Part shown: one piece after another, positions 1 through 9,792 of the stretch
How positions within the stretch are numbered: position 1 is the first letter of the stretch
How the letters are laid out: each line of letters starts with the position of its first letter
NCBI GenBank assembly: GCA_964576115.1
Contig: CAZNUA010000033.1
Location: 8,638 to 37,802, forward strand
Direction: 5' to 3'
Length of the DNA: 29,165 bases
DNA from: CAYSYY01 sp964576115 [NCBI: uncultured Gemmatimonadota bacterium]
GTDB lineage: Bacteria; Blakebacterota; Blakebacteria; Blakebacterales
Position numbers and translations under genes: made by a program
Notes under the pieces: generated by a model
The model's database searches: none
What the model saw: the letters and a program-made list of their open reading frames with translations, nothing else
What the model was told of the DNA's origin: nothing

Positions 1-1616
1 CCGTAGACCTCGCGGGCGATGATGTCGATCTTCTCCTTGATGCCGAGATCGAGGTCGTAGAGGAAGCGGAAATCGGAGGGCTTCCCGGCCGCCGCGATCA
101 CCGCTTCACCCAGCGCGACCGCCCCCGCTCCACCCTCGGCCCAGTTGGTGCAGACCACGGCGTCCTCGGCTCCCGCTTCGATCGCAGCCGACCTGACGAG
201 TTCGAGTTCGGCTTCCGTGTCGGCGGCAAAAGCATTCACTGCCACCACCACGTTGACGCCGAATTTCTTCGCGATACCGATGTGGTGGATCAGGTTTCCG
301 AGCCCGGCTTCGAGCAGATCGAGGTTCTCCTCGGTATAGGCTCTATCCAGCGGCGCTCCGGCCGAGACCTTCGGTCCACCGCCGTGCATCTTCAGGGCCC
401 GCACCGTGGCCACCAGAACCACCACCTGGGGCACCAGGCCCGAGTAGCGGCACTTGATATCGAAGAATTTCTCCATGCCGATATCGGCCCCGAAACCCGA
501 CTCTGTGATGACGTAGTCCCCCAGTTTCAAAGCGATCCGGTCGGCGATGATCGAGGAGTTGCCGTGAGCGATGTTGGCAAAGGGGCCGGCGTGAACCAGG
601 ACCGGGGTGCCCTCCAGGGTCTGCATCAGAGTCGGCTTGATGGCGTCGCGCATCAGCACGGCCACCGCCCCCGCCACGCCCAGATCGTCGGCCGTGACAG
701 GCTCGCCCGCACGGCTGGTGGCCACCACGATCTCGCCCAGTCGGCGGCGCATGTCGGCCAGGTCGGTTGTCAGGGCCAGGATGGCCATGATCTCGCTGGC
801 TACCGTGATGTCGAATCCGGTCGTGCGGGGAAAGCTCTCGGCGTCACCCAGGCCGATCTCGATCCGGCGCAGAAAGCGGTCGTTGGTATCCACCACCCGG
901 CGCCAGGTGATCGTGTCGGGGTCGATATCCAGGCGCATGAAGCGGATGCGCTCGGCCGCAGTCATGTCATCGGGATCGTCGGTTTCGATGCCGAGCCGGG
1001 CCTTGCGCCCCAGCATGCCGCGGGCAAAAGAACGCTTGCCGTCCGGGCCGACGGGAAAGAGATGGCCGTAGAGACGATCGTCATCCTGATTGCGCTCGTG
1101 CAACAGGCGCGTATCGATTGCTGCGGCAAGCAGGTTGTTGGCCGCCGTAATGGCGTGGATATCCCCGGTCAGGTGCAGGTTGAGAGCTTCCATCGGGATG
1201 ACCTGACTGTAGCCGCCCCCGGCCGCCCCCCCCTTGATTCCGAAGGTCGGCCCCTGGCTCGGCTGGCGGATGCAGGCGATGGCCCGGCACCCCAGGTGAG
1301 CCCCCAGGGCCTGGGCCAGCCCGACCGTGGTGGTGGTCTTCCCCTCCCCGAGAGGAGTCGGGGTGATGGCGGTCACATCGATATAGATCCCGTCGGATTC
1401 GCCGGGGAGACGATCAAGCACTCCGAGCGAGAGCTTGGCCATGTGCGGACCGCAAAGTTCGTATTCGCTTTCTTCGACACCAAGTTCTCCGGCCAGTTCG
1501 GCGATCGGCCGGCAACGCGCCGAACGGGCGATCTCGATATCGGCCGGAACCGGATTGAGCGGTTCGATCGACGTGGAGGCAAACGGACGATCTGAGGATG
1601 TATTGCGAGGTTCCAT
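1..1616 (-). CDS. fhs: Formate--tetrahydrofolate ligase, C-terminus cut by the window edge
   Basis: This enzyme uses ATP, formate and tetrahydrofolate to make 10-formyl-THF, a cytosolic entry point of one-carbon metabolism. Translated from ATG 1616, the protein shows the family nucleotide-binding loop [16 protein letters not shown] (about residues 85-100). This is followed by conserved stretches such as [23 protein letters not shown]-ligase blocks around [11 protein letters not shown], and [19 protein letters not shown]. About 538 codons are visible. The family is usually near 555 residues, so only the last 20 or so are off the left edge. A Shine-Dalgarno AGGAG lies about 8 bases before the ATG, right after the second copy of a 19-base direct repeat. 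The gene follows mpg on the same strand after a 164-base gap, so it probably has its own promoter. Confidence 0.95.
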   Translation of the reverse strand, partial: MEPRNTSSDRPFASTSIEPLNPVPADIEIARSARCRPIAELAGELGVEESEYELCGPHMAKLSLGVLDRLPGESDGIYIDVTAITPTPLGEGKTTTTVGLAQALGAHLGCRAIACIRQPSQGPTFGIKGGAAGGGYSQVIPMEALNLHLTGDIHAITAANNLLAAAIDTRLLHERNQDDDRLYGHLFPVGPDGKRSFARGMLGRKARLGIETDDPDDMTAAERIRFMRLDIDPDTITWRRVVDTNDRFLRRIEIGLGDAESFPRTTGFDITVASEIMAILALTTDLADMRRRLGEIVVATSRAGEPVTADDLGVAGAVAVLMRDAIKPTLMQTLEGTPVLVHAGPFANIAHGNSSIIADRIALKLGDYVITESGFGADIGMEKFFDIKCRYSGLVPQVVVLVATVRALKMHGGGPKVSAGAPLDRAYTEENLDLLEAGLGNLIHHIGIAKKFGVNVVVAVNAFAADTEAELELVRSAAIEAGAEDAVVCTNWAEGGAGAVALGEAVIAAAGKPSDFRFLYDLDLGIKEKIDIIAREVY

Positions 1617-1626
1617 GATGCAGCTC

Positions 1627-1669
1627 CTGGTGTCTGTTCACCCGTTATCACTGGTGTCTGTTCACCCGT
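1627..1669 (-). repeat. Two direct copies of a 19-base repeat just upstream of fhs
   Basis: On the minus strand ACGGGTGAACAGACACCAG occurs twice (1669-1651 and 1645-1627), separated by 5 bases, a period of 24. The proximal copy runs into the ribosome-binding site of fhs. A perfect 19-base duplication in a short leader suggests a regulator site or a recent local duplication. No known THF riboswitch fold was recognised here. Confidence 0.85.
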
Positions 1670-1780
1670 CGTCAGGAGATCGATGGTGGCGGGAGGGCTG
1701 AGGATCGGGTCCGTCGAGTCCTCAAAGTAATGACAAATTTCCGATCCCACATCTTCAGAAGACCGGAGATGACGGAGCGA

Positions 1781-2413
1781 TCAGCGCGAGAGAAAGGGAC
1801 TGTCGGTGATGATGAAACGAGCCGGCAGATCGGCTCCGGTCCGCAGGCCGATACGGGGGGTGACCGTCACGACCCGATCGGGGACCGTCTCGGAGCCGGA
1901 GATCCAGAGCGGCGGAGCGGTCAGATCGGTCCCGTTCAGAGCCCGGGTGATAGCCAGGGCCTGGGTCAGGCGCGCCGGACCGCTGCAGAGCAGTTTATCT
2001 TTCAGCTGCCCGCCGGCTCCCCGGACGGCTTTTCCCCGGCGCTCGGCCATACCCTCCAGGTCGGCCAGCGGTTCGAGGGCCCGAATCAATGCCGCTCCCA
2101 CCCCGTCGGGTTCGTGTGCTACGACGTTGAAGCAGTAGTGCATGCCGTAGGTGAAGTAGACGTATGCCCGGCCCGGTTCGCCGTACATGATCGCGGAGCG
2201 GGGGGTACGCCGCCGGGCGTGCGAACCGGGGTCGCCGGGGCCGAAGTAGGCTTCGGTTTCGACGATCCGACCGCCGGCCGCGCGCCCGTTCTCGAGGCGG
2301 CGCCAGAGGAACCGGCCGAGCAGGTCGCGGGCCACGGCATCGGTGGCACGGGCATAAAAGGAGGCCGGCAGCGGCGGGCCGGAACCGGCGACGGGATCTG
2401 ATCCTCGGGACAC
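1781..2413 (-). CDS. mpg: DNA-3-methyladenine glycosylase, AAG/MPG family
   Basis: This base-excision repair enzyme removes alkylated purines such as 3-methyladenine by cleaving the N-glycosidic bond. The 210-residue protein has the typical length of the bacterial AAG fold. It carries the signature VETEAYFGPGDPGSHA (residues 51-66), whose second Glu (E54) matches the catalytic Glu of human AAG and Y56 the base-pocket Tyr. It also has PGRAYVYFTYGMHYCFNVV (80-98) and the later block LCSGPARLTQAL. The start is GTG at 2413; no other in-frame start lies before the conserved region. It begins 12 bases after the ligA stop on the same strand with only a weak ribosome-binding site, which suggests co-transcription and translational coupling with ligA, two DNA maintenance functions together. 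Confidence 0.93.
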   Translation of the reverse strand: MSRGSDPVAGSGPPLPASFYARATDAVARDLLGRFLWRRLENGRAAGGRIVETEAYFGPGDPGSHARRRTPRSAIMYGEPGRAYVYFTYGMHYCFNVVAHEPDGVGAALIRALEPLADLEGMAERRGKAVRGAGGQLKDKLLCSGPARLTQALAITRALNGTDLTAPPLWISGSETVPDRVVTVTPRIGLRTGADLPARFIITDSPFLSR

Positions 2414-2425
2414 GCCGCTCGGCCC

Positions 2426-4555
<2,130 letters not shown>

Positions 4556-4657
4556 TCACACCCCCGTGAGTGAGCTTCATCAGAGAATCTCGCTCCGGGG
4601 GGTGACATCCGGGCCGGGTGCCGGTACCCGTTCCGGTTCCAACCCGGATTCCGGCAA

Positions 4658-4682
4658 CTCTCCCTGCGGATTTCCGGGAGAG
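4658..4682 (-). other. Perfect 7-base-pair hairpin downstream of the first ADOP permease
   Basis: CTCTCCC (4658-4664) and GGGAGAG (4676-4682) form a perfect inverted repeat with an 11-base loop, 23 bases past the permease stop. No T-tract follows in the direction of transcription, so this is not a standard intrinsic terminator. It could be a 3' end processing or stability structure between the permease and ligA. Confidence 0.35.
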
Positions 4683-4705
4683 ACACCTTCGGGCTGTCGG
4701 ACGTT

Positions 4706-7285
4706 TCATTCCTGGCGCAGGGTCGTGACCGGATCGAGCCGTCCGGCCCGGCGGGCCGGGAGCCAGGTGGAGATGAGAGCGATCAGAGCGATGAGCAGCG
4801 TGACGACGGCGAAGACCAGGGGATCGTTCGCCTCGACATCTACCAGGAAGCCCTGCACGACCCGGGCCAGCAGGAGGGCGCCGATGACCCCGGCCACAAG
4901 GCTGACACCGAGCAAGCCGGACGATGATCGCATGACCTCGGCGATGATGCGGGCCGGAGCCGCACCGATCGCCAGCCGGATGCCGAATTCCCGCCTGCGC
5001 CGGGCGATCGCGTAGGTCACCACTCCGTAGATGCCGATCAGGGCCAGCAGCAGGGCCGTCAGTCCGAAGAGACTCACGATCGTGGCCAGGAGACGGTTGC
5101 CGGCCAGGGAGTCGGATACGATATCGGCCAGCGGCCTCAGAGCCGGGGCGGGAATATCGGGATCGAGCGCATGGAACACTTCCGTGACCGCCGCCGCCTG
5201 CTCGCGGGGATCCCCGGTACAGCGGACGGCCACGTCGAGCGAGGAGCTTGCATACCAGAAGGTCCAGGGGATGTACACCTGGTTGGAACCGGTCGCCTCG
5301 AGGCTCCTGAAGACGGTGTTCCCGACCACTCCGATGACCGTCAGCCACGCTGAATCCGGCCCCCCGATCTGCAGACGGCGCCCGATCGGATTCCCCTCGG
5401 GGAAGAAGCGCTCGACGATCGTCTCGTTCACGAGGACAACCGGTTCGCCCCCGTTGACATCGATCGATGTCAGATCACGGCCGGCGAGCAGGGGGATCCC
5501 CATGGCGTCGAAGTATTCGGGTCCGGTCGAGTGAATTTCGACGAAAGCATCGTCGTCGGAAATATCTTCGATCCCGTCGATCGCGAGGCGGCTGTCCGTC
5601 CACCCGCCGGTCAGAGGGGTGTAGACCGAGACCGATGCCCGCTCGATCCCGGGACGGGCCTCGAGTGAGCGCACCAGTTCGTCGTAGAACGCCAGGCGCT
5701 CGGCCGGAGTCGGATAGGTCGTGCGCGAGAGCGGGAAATCCGCCATGAGTACCCGTTCGGCATCGAAACCGGTATCGATCGCGGCCAGTCCGAGGAAACT
5801 GCGCAGCAGCAGGCCGCTGACGATCAGGAGAACCACCGTCAGAGACACCTGCAGGCCGACGAAGACCTTCTGCAGGCGGGCTCTCGTGGCATCCCCGCTC
5901 AGGCTCCGTCCCATCACCTGCAGAACCCTGACGACACCGCGGCGCGATATCCTGAACACGGGGATGAGTCCGATAAGTCCACCGGCGGCCAGAGCGGCGA
6001 GCAGGCCGACCATCAGTACGGTGGTATTGAGCGAGACTCTCTCGAGCAGGGGGATCTGCCCCGACAGGTTCCCCAGCAGCAGACGCACGCCGCCGGTGGC
6101 AAGGAGCAGACCGAGCAGACCGCCGAGCAGGCCGAGCAGGCCCGATTCGGTCAGGGCCAGCCGTACGAGGCGGCCGCGTCCGGCTCCCAGGGCGATCCGG
6201 ACAGCCGTCTCACGCTCCCGCATGACCTGCCGCATCAGCATCAGGCTGGCCACGTTGAGCGCCCCGATGAGCAGCACCGCGAGAACGGCCAGCTGGAACA
6301 TGACCAGGGTCGGTCTGACCTGCCAGGTTGCGTAATCCAGCAGACTCTTGACATCGAGCGGGATGATCCGTTCCTCCTCATCCCCCTGAGCGGGGATGAT
6401 CCACGAGGTGTCGGTCACATATTCCCGCGCTGCGGTAACACTCACCCCCTCTTTCAGACGCCCGACCGTCTGGAGGTAGAAGGCAGAGGGATTCCGCGCG
6501 GCACGAGCCAGGGGCGTATAGAGTTCGACCCGCGGTGAGGGGAAGGTGAAGCCTTCGGGCATGATCCCGACGATGGTGTGGGGAACATCGCGCAGTTCGA
6601 TGGTCTGCCCCAGGATACCGGGATCGCCCGCGAACCGGTTCATCCAGAACCCGTGACTCAGTATGACGGCATCGGGCGCACCGACCAGATCCTCCTCGGG
6701 GGTGAAGGCGCGCCCGAGAGCCGGGGCGACATCCAGGATCGGGAAGAGGTTGGAACTGACCTGGGACCCGATGATCTCCTCGGGTGTTTCTCCCAGCCGG
6801 ATCGAGACATAGCGGAAGGCGTACACGGCGACATCTTCGCAGACCTGCTGGCGTTCCTGCAGGTCTTCCCAGACCGGCCACGAGATCGTCTGCCACCCCC
6901 AGGGAATCCGGTGGATGGCGATGAGCCGGTTGGAATCGGGATATGGCAGAGGCTTCAGGACCACCCCGTTGAGCAGGGTGAAGATCGTGATGGAGGCTCC
7001 CAGGCCGAGAGCCAGGGTACCCAGGGCCGTAGCGGTCCAGCCCGGCGACTGGGCAAAGGTACGCAGGGTGTAGCGGATATCGTGCAGCAGCATCGATCTG
7101 TTCCTCAGTTGCCAGCGGGTGCGCAGGACATCTTCGAGGGCATCGCGGATGATGACCGGCTTCGTGCGTTCAGCGGTCCGGGCGGCGAGTTCGGCCTCCC
7201 ATTCGCGCAGCCATTCAGTCCGGCGCTCGGCCGGCACCAGCCGGCTGATGAAACCAAAGAACCACCTGCGCCGTCTCTCGGTCAT
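4706..7285 (-). CDS. ADOP-type (MacB/FtsX-like) orphan ABC permease
   Basis: This is an 859-residue inner-membrane permease of the MacB/FtsX superfamily in the duplicated form called ADOP (TIGR03434 type), where two permease halves are fused. A basic N-terminal prefix (about 1-65) leads to DIRYTLRTFAQSPGWT and a first membrane segment (84-106). A MacB-like periplasmic domain (about 107-325) precedes the first FtsX block (about 325-450) with RERETAVRIALGAGRG. A second segment (475-497) and a second periplasmic domain are followed by a second FtsX block (about 735-855) with RRREFGIRLAIGAA. It ends LPARRAGRLDPVTTLRQE, the usual family terminus. The ATG at 7285 has AAGGAG 8 bases upstream (7294-7299). 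A PadR gene ends 25 bases before it. No ABC ATPase is in the window, so the substrate and energy source are unknown. Confidence 0.92.
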   Translation of the reverse strand: MTERRRRWFFGFISRLVPAERRTEWLREWEAELAARTAERTKPVIIRDALEDVLRTRWQLRNRSMLLHDIRYTLRTFAQSPGWTATALGTLALGLGASITIFTLLNGVVLKPLPYPDSNRLIAIHRIPWGWQTISWPVWEDLQERQQVCEDVAVYAFRYVSIRLGETPEEIIGSQVSSNLFPILDVAPALGRAFTPEEDLVGAPDAVILSHGFWMNRFAGDPGILGQTIELRDVPHTIVGIMPEGFTFPSPRVELYTPLARAARNPSAFYLQTVGRLKEGVSVTAAREYVTDTSWIIPAQGDEEERIIPLDVKSLLDYATWQVRPTLVMFQLAVLAVLLIGALNVASLMLMRQVMRERETAVRIALGAGRGRLVRLALTESGLLGLLGGLLGLLLATGGVRLLLGNLSGQIPLLERVSLNTTVLMVGLLAALAAGGLIGLIPVFRISRRGVVRVLQVMGRSLSGDATRARLQKVFVGLQVSLTVVLLIVSGLLLRSFLGLAAIDTGFDAERVLMADFPLSRTTYPTPAERLAFYDELVRSLEARPGIERASVSVYTPLTGGWTDSRLAIDGIEDISDDDAFVEIHSTGPEYFDAMGIPLLAGRDLTSIDVNGGEPVVLVNETIVERFFPEGNPIGRRLQIGGPDSAWLTVIGVVGNTVFRSLEATGSNQVYIPWTFWYASSSLDVAVRCTGDPREQAAAVTEVFHALDPDIPAPALRPLADIVSDSLAGNRLLATIVSLFGLTALLLALIGIYGVVTYAIARRRREFGIRLAIGAAPARIIAEVMRSSSGLLGVSLVAGVIGALLLARVVQGFLVDVEANDPLVFAVVTLLIALIALISTWLPARRAGRLDPVTTLRQE

Positions 7286-7310
7286 GTCCGGTTCTCCTTG
7301 TGGAATTCCA

Positions 7311-7631
7311 TCACGCCGTCGTCCGACCCCGGGCCGGGGCGATCCCGTCGACCAGGACGGGGAAGCGTCGTCCGGCCTCGGCCACGATCTCGACGGCGAA
7401 TTCGGTCAGCCGGTAATACCGTCGGGGCGGGCGGCCCTGTTCGTGCGCAATGGCCCCCTCTTCCCATTCGGCCGAGGCCAGTCCGGCTTTCTCGAGCCGG
7501 CGCAGGACCGGATAGACCGAGCCCCGTCTCAGACCCGTGACGTCGGCGATGTCAAAGCCGTAACGGTAGCCCGCCTCGAGCGCCCGCAGAACAGCTGCGG
7601 TGGCATACGTCATGCGGATCGGAATATCCAT
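7311..7631 (-). CDS. PadR-family transcriptional regulator paired with the 4706-7285 permease
   Basis: This is a small winged-helix regulator of 106 residues from the chosen start. The PadR DNA-binding domain fills nearly the whole protein: MTYATAAVLRALEAGYRYGFDIADVTGLRRGSVYPVLRRLEKAGL, then the wing with GRPPRRYYRLTEFA. ATG 7631 is chosen because GAGG lies 6-9 bases upstream and homology begins there. An upstream start at 7724 would add 31 residues without a family match or a good ribosome-binding site. PadR proteins usually repress their own operon, here most likely the permease 25 bases downstream. Acidobacterial PadR/ADOP pairs (TIGR03433 with TIGR03434) are an established arrangement. 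It lacks the long C-terminal effector domain of PadR subfamily 2. Confidence 0.9.
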   Translation of the reverse strand: MDIPIRMTYATAAVLRALEAGYRYGFDIADVTGLRRGSVYPVLRRLEKAGLASAEWEEGAIAHEQGRPPRRYYRLTEFAVEIVAEAGRRFPVLVDGIAPARGRTTA

Positions 7632-7765
7632 CTTCAGCCTCGAATCCTCTGCTGCGGGTTGATGTCCTTTCAGCATTCGACAGTGACGGGACATGGTACG
7701 GCAACCCACCATGATTTGTTTCATGCTAGAATGAGATAGATATAGACAACGAAAAATCGTGACCG

Positions 7766-7779
7766 ATGATTCCTATCAT
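7766..7779. promoter_or_regulatory. Candidate PadR operator dyad upstream of the first padR
   Basis: ATGAT (7766-7770) and ATCAT (7775-7779) form a short inverted repeat with a 4-base spacer in the noncoding stretch between padR and the lipoprotein gene. PadR proteins classically bind ATGT-N8-ACAT-like dyads, and ATG-N8-CAT here has that geometry. The site lies about 135 bases upstream of the start codon, and the arms are short, so chance is possible. Confidence 0.25.
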
Positions 7780-7849
7780 GATCTGTGATAACGCATGGTC
7801 CGCCGACCGGAAGTACCGGCCTTGGCGCTGGAGAATCTGGTGGTATCCC

Positions 7850-8359
7850 CTACCGGTCGGTGAAACGGTCGGTCGGGAAGCTGAAGTGCATCTGCACGAT
7901 CTTCCAACCGTCGGCCCGCTTCTCCAGGGTGCCCGACCAGCGTACGTTGAGCCAGCCGGCCTCGACCCCGCTCCACTCCCCGATGTCATCCAGGTGGGTC
8001 CGGAACCAGGCGGCATCGCCGGCCTGGGACAGACCGATATACAGGTCCTTGAGTTCGGTCCGCACCGCCCGGAAAGTGGGCGCCATGAAGACCTCGTCGG
8101 TCATCCGGGCGAACTGCTCCCACGAGGTGACGGTCGAGGTCGAATCGGGATGCCAGATGAAGAAATCCTCATCGTGGGCTATGACGCTGAAGAGCAGATC
8201 CTTGTCTTTGTTCAGAGCCCACTCGATCGATCCCCTGACGGCCCGCTCCACGGCGGCCTTCTCGGCTTCGACGTCGACCGGCTCGCTGCAGCCGAGCAGG
8301 GTGAGTGAGAGACCGGCCAGTACGGTCAGCGAGGCGAGACAACGGGTTGCGGTCATCAT
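7850..8359 (-). CDS. Exported lipoprotein with an NTF2/SnoaL-like domain
   Basis: The 169-residue protein starts MMTATRCLASLTVLAGLSL and continues to a lipobox LLGC with Cys at residue 24, so it is probably lipid-anchored after export. The mature part has the pattern of the SnoaL-like/DUF4440 nuclear-transport-factor-2 fold. A helix (EAEKAAVERAVRGSIEWALN) is followed by HDEDFFIWHPDSTSTVTSW and the C-terminal strands WFRTHLDD...GWLNVRWSGTLEKRADGWKIVQMHFSFP. This fold serves either as a small enzyme or a ligand-binding module, and no catalytic residues can be assigned. GGAG lies about 9 bases before the ATG pair. It follows the serine hydrolase gene by 97 bases on the same strand and may be co-expressed with it. 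The ligand is unknown. Confidence 0.85.
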   Translation of the reverse strand: MMTATRCLASLTVLAGLSLTLLGCSEPVDVEAEKAAVERAVRGSIEWALNKDKDLLFSVIAHDEDFFIWHPDSTSTVTSWEQFARMTDEVFMAPTFRAVRTELKDLYIGLSQAGDAAWFRTHLDDIGEWSGVEAGWLNVRWSGTLEKRADGWKIVQMHFSFPTDRFTDR

Positions 8360-8456
8360 GGGACGAACTCCGGTTGTGACGGGGTACGGTATCGTGCAAA
8401 GAAAATCGGGATCTTCGGTCGGACGAGATTCCCTTACTCCGGAATGACGATTCCGG

Positions 8457-9563
8457 TCACCGATATGTTTCGCCGGATATCGAGCTAGAAGAACCGAACA
8501 GCACGACGGCCGGCAGCCGTCCCAGAAGCCGGGCCGTCTCCTCGCTGATCGAGTTGCTCAGGGCGACGATCAGCAGATCTTCATCGGGAAAGCGCCAGAT
8601 GACGCTCAGAAAGCCGTTGATTCCCCCCTGGTGGCTGATGGTCAGGCGGTCCGCGAAAGCGGTCTGGATCGTCCACCCATAACCGTAGCCGTTGCGGACC
8701 GGAGTGAACATCAGCTCCCGCGAGGCCGGTGTGAGCAGGCGATCGTCGCAGAGTGCCCGGTGCCAGAGGAAAAGATCGCCCACGGTCGAATACAGCCCCC
8801 CCGCTCCGCCGGGAACCGTCATATCGATGTGGGAAGCTTCCCGCAGTTCTCCGGCATCGCTGTCGAAGGCATACCCGCAGGACATCTCCGGAAGAGCCGG
8901 ATCGTTGTGGTCATAGCCGGTGTCATGCATGCCGAGCGGCTCGAAGATCCGCTGCTGCAGGAATTGTGCGTAGGTGCACCCGGCCGCCTGTTCGATCACG
9001 TATGTGAGCACGATGTAATTGGAGTTGGAATAACGGAAGCGCGAGCCCGGTTCGAATTCCAGGGGCAGATCCTTGAAGAGAGCGATCGTGCCGGGCCATG
9101 TGGCCGGATGCTGCGAGTAATCGTCGTATTCGGGCAGTGCCGTGAAGTTGGGGATGCCCGAGGTATGCGAGAGAAGATGCCGGAGAGTGATCCGATCGCC
9201 GGCCGGGTAGTCGGGAATGAAACGTGCCAGCGGATCGTCGTCGTCGAGGCTGCCATCCTCCTGCAGAAGCAGGACGGCCGCCGCAGTGAAGGCTTTGGTC
9301 AGCGATCCGATCCGGAACTTCGTCGCCGGCGTGTTCGGCACGCCCCGCGTCCGATCGGCCAGACCGTAGCCCCTGGTCAGCAGCACCCGATCCTCGCGGG
9401 CCACCAGAATACTGCCGCTGAAGGTCTGCCCGGCCACCAGCGGCTCGATCAGGTCGTCGAGCCTCCGTTCCAGGACGGTCTGGGCCTCGATCGAACACGG
9501 CGGCAGGAACGTCAGGACGAAAAGCACGGGAATGACAGGGTGTCCTAAGTCGAGGCGCTTCAC
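8457..9563 (-). CDS. Secreted serine hydrolase, beta-lactamase (class C)/DD-peptidase family
   Basis: This is a 368-residue protein with an N-terminal signal peptide (hydrophobic 9-22, likely cleavage near SIEA-Q, residues 24-28). It has the serine beta-lactamase-related fold: the SxxK motif SLTK with nucleophile S87 and K90, the Tyr motif YSN at 178-180, and a third motif HQGG at 311-314. Other family blocks include LRHLLSHTSGIPNF and GLYSTVGDLFLW. The family covers esterases, D-aminopeptidases, DD-peptidases and class C beta-lactamases. The HQG third motif rather than KTG argues against a classical beta-lactamase, so antibiotic resistance should not be assumed. The start is GTG 9563 with GGAGGA 7 bases upstream. 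The lipoprotein gene follows. Confidence 0.92.
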   Translation of the reverse strand: MKRLDLGHPVIPVLFVLTFLPPCSIEAQTVLERRLDDLIEPLVAGQTFSGSILVAREDRVLLTRGYGLADRTRGVPNTPATKFRIGSLTKAFTAAAVLLLQEDGSLDDDDPLARFIPDYPAGDRITLRHLLSHTSGIPNFTALPEYDDYSQHPATWPGTIALFKDLPLEFEPGSRFRYSNSNYIVLTYVIEQAAGCTYAQFLQQRIFEPLGMHDTGYDHNDPALPEMSCGYAFDSDAGELREASHIDMTVPGGAGGLYSTVGDLFLWHRALCDDRLLTPASRELMFTPVRNGYGYGWTIQTAFADRLTISHQGGINGFLSVIWRFPDEDLLIVALSNSISEETARLLGRLPAVVLFGSSSSISGETYR

Positions 9564-9792
9564 AGGTGAATCCTCCGCTCGGGTGCGGTACGGATGTCTT
9601 ATCTCTGACCCGGCACCGCTCTGGAACCCACGCGAAAAGGGGATCTCTCCCGGCGGGATCGTCCTGCCTACTTACCAGATGTTCCGATCATATCCGCCGG
9701 TAACATGCAGCTTGCCGAGCAGTTCTCCCGCGGCCATGTGGCACCGGTCGATCGACATCGAACGCCTGCGGGTCCAGCTCCCGGTTCGGGAT
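9564..9792. other. 229-base gap between the serine hydrolase and the second ADOP permease
   Basis: No clear gene is seen. The minus strand holds a 28-codon open frame (9758-9672, beginning MSIDRCHMAAGELLGK) with a partial ribosome-binding site, and a small imperfect palindrome around 9647-9659 (TCCCGGCGGGA). The promoter of the hydrolase gene probably lies here. Neither a terminator with a T-tract nor a decayed known gene was recognised. Confidence 0.5.

Noticed and set aside
4658-4682. Intrinsic terminator after the first permease
   Set aside because: A hairpin is present but no T-tract follows it in the direction of transcription.
7632-7724. Upstream extension of the first PadR protein to 7724
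   Set aside because: The extra 31 residues do not match the family and no ribosome-binding site precedes 7724, whereas GAGG lies at good distance from ATG 7631.
8457-9563. Antibiotic-resistance beta-lactamase
   Set aside because: The fold is shared, but the third motif is HQG rather than KTG and the family is dominated by esterases and peptidases. No resistance context is present.
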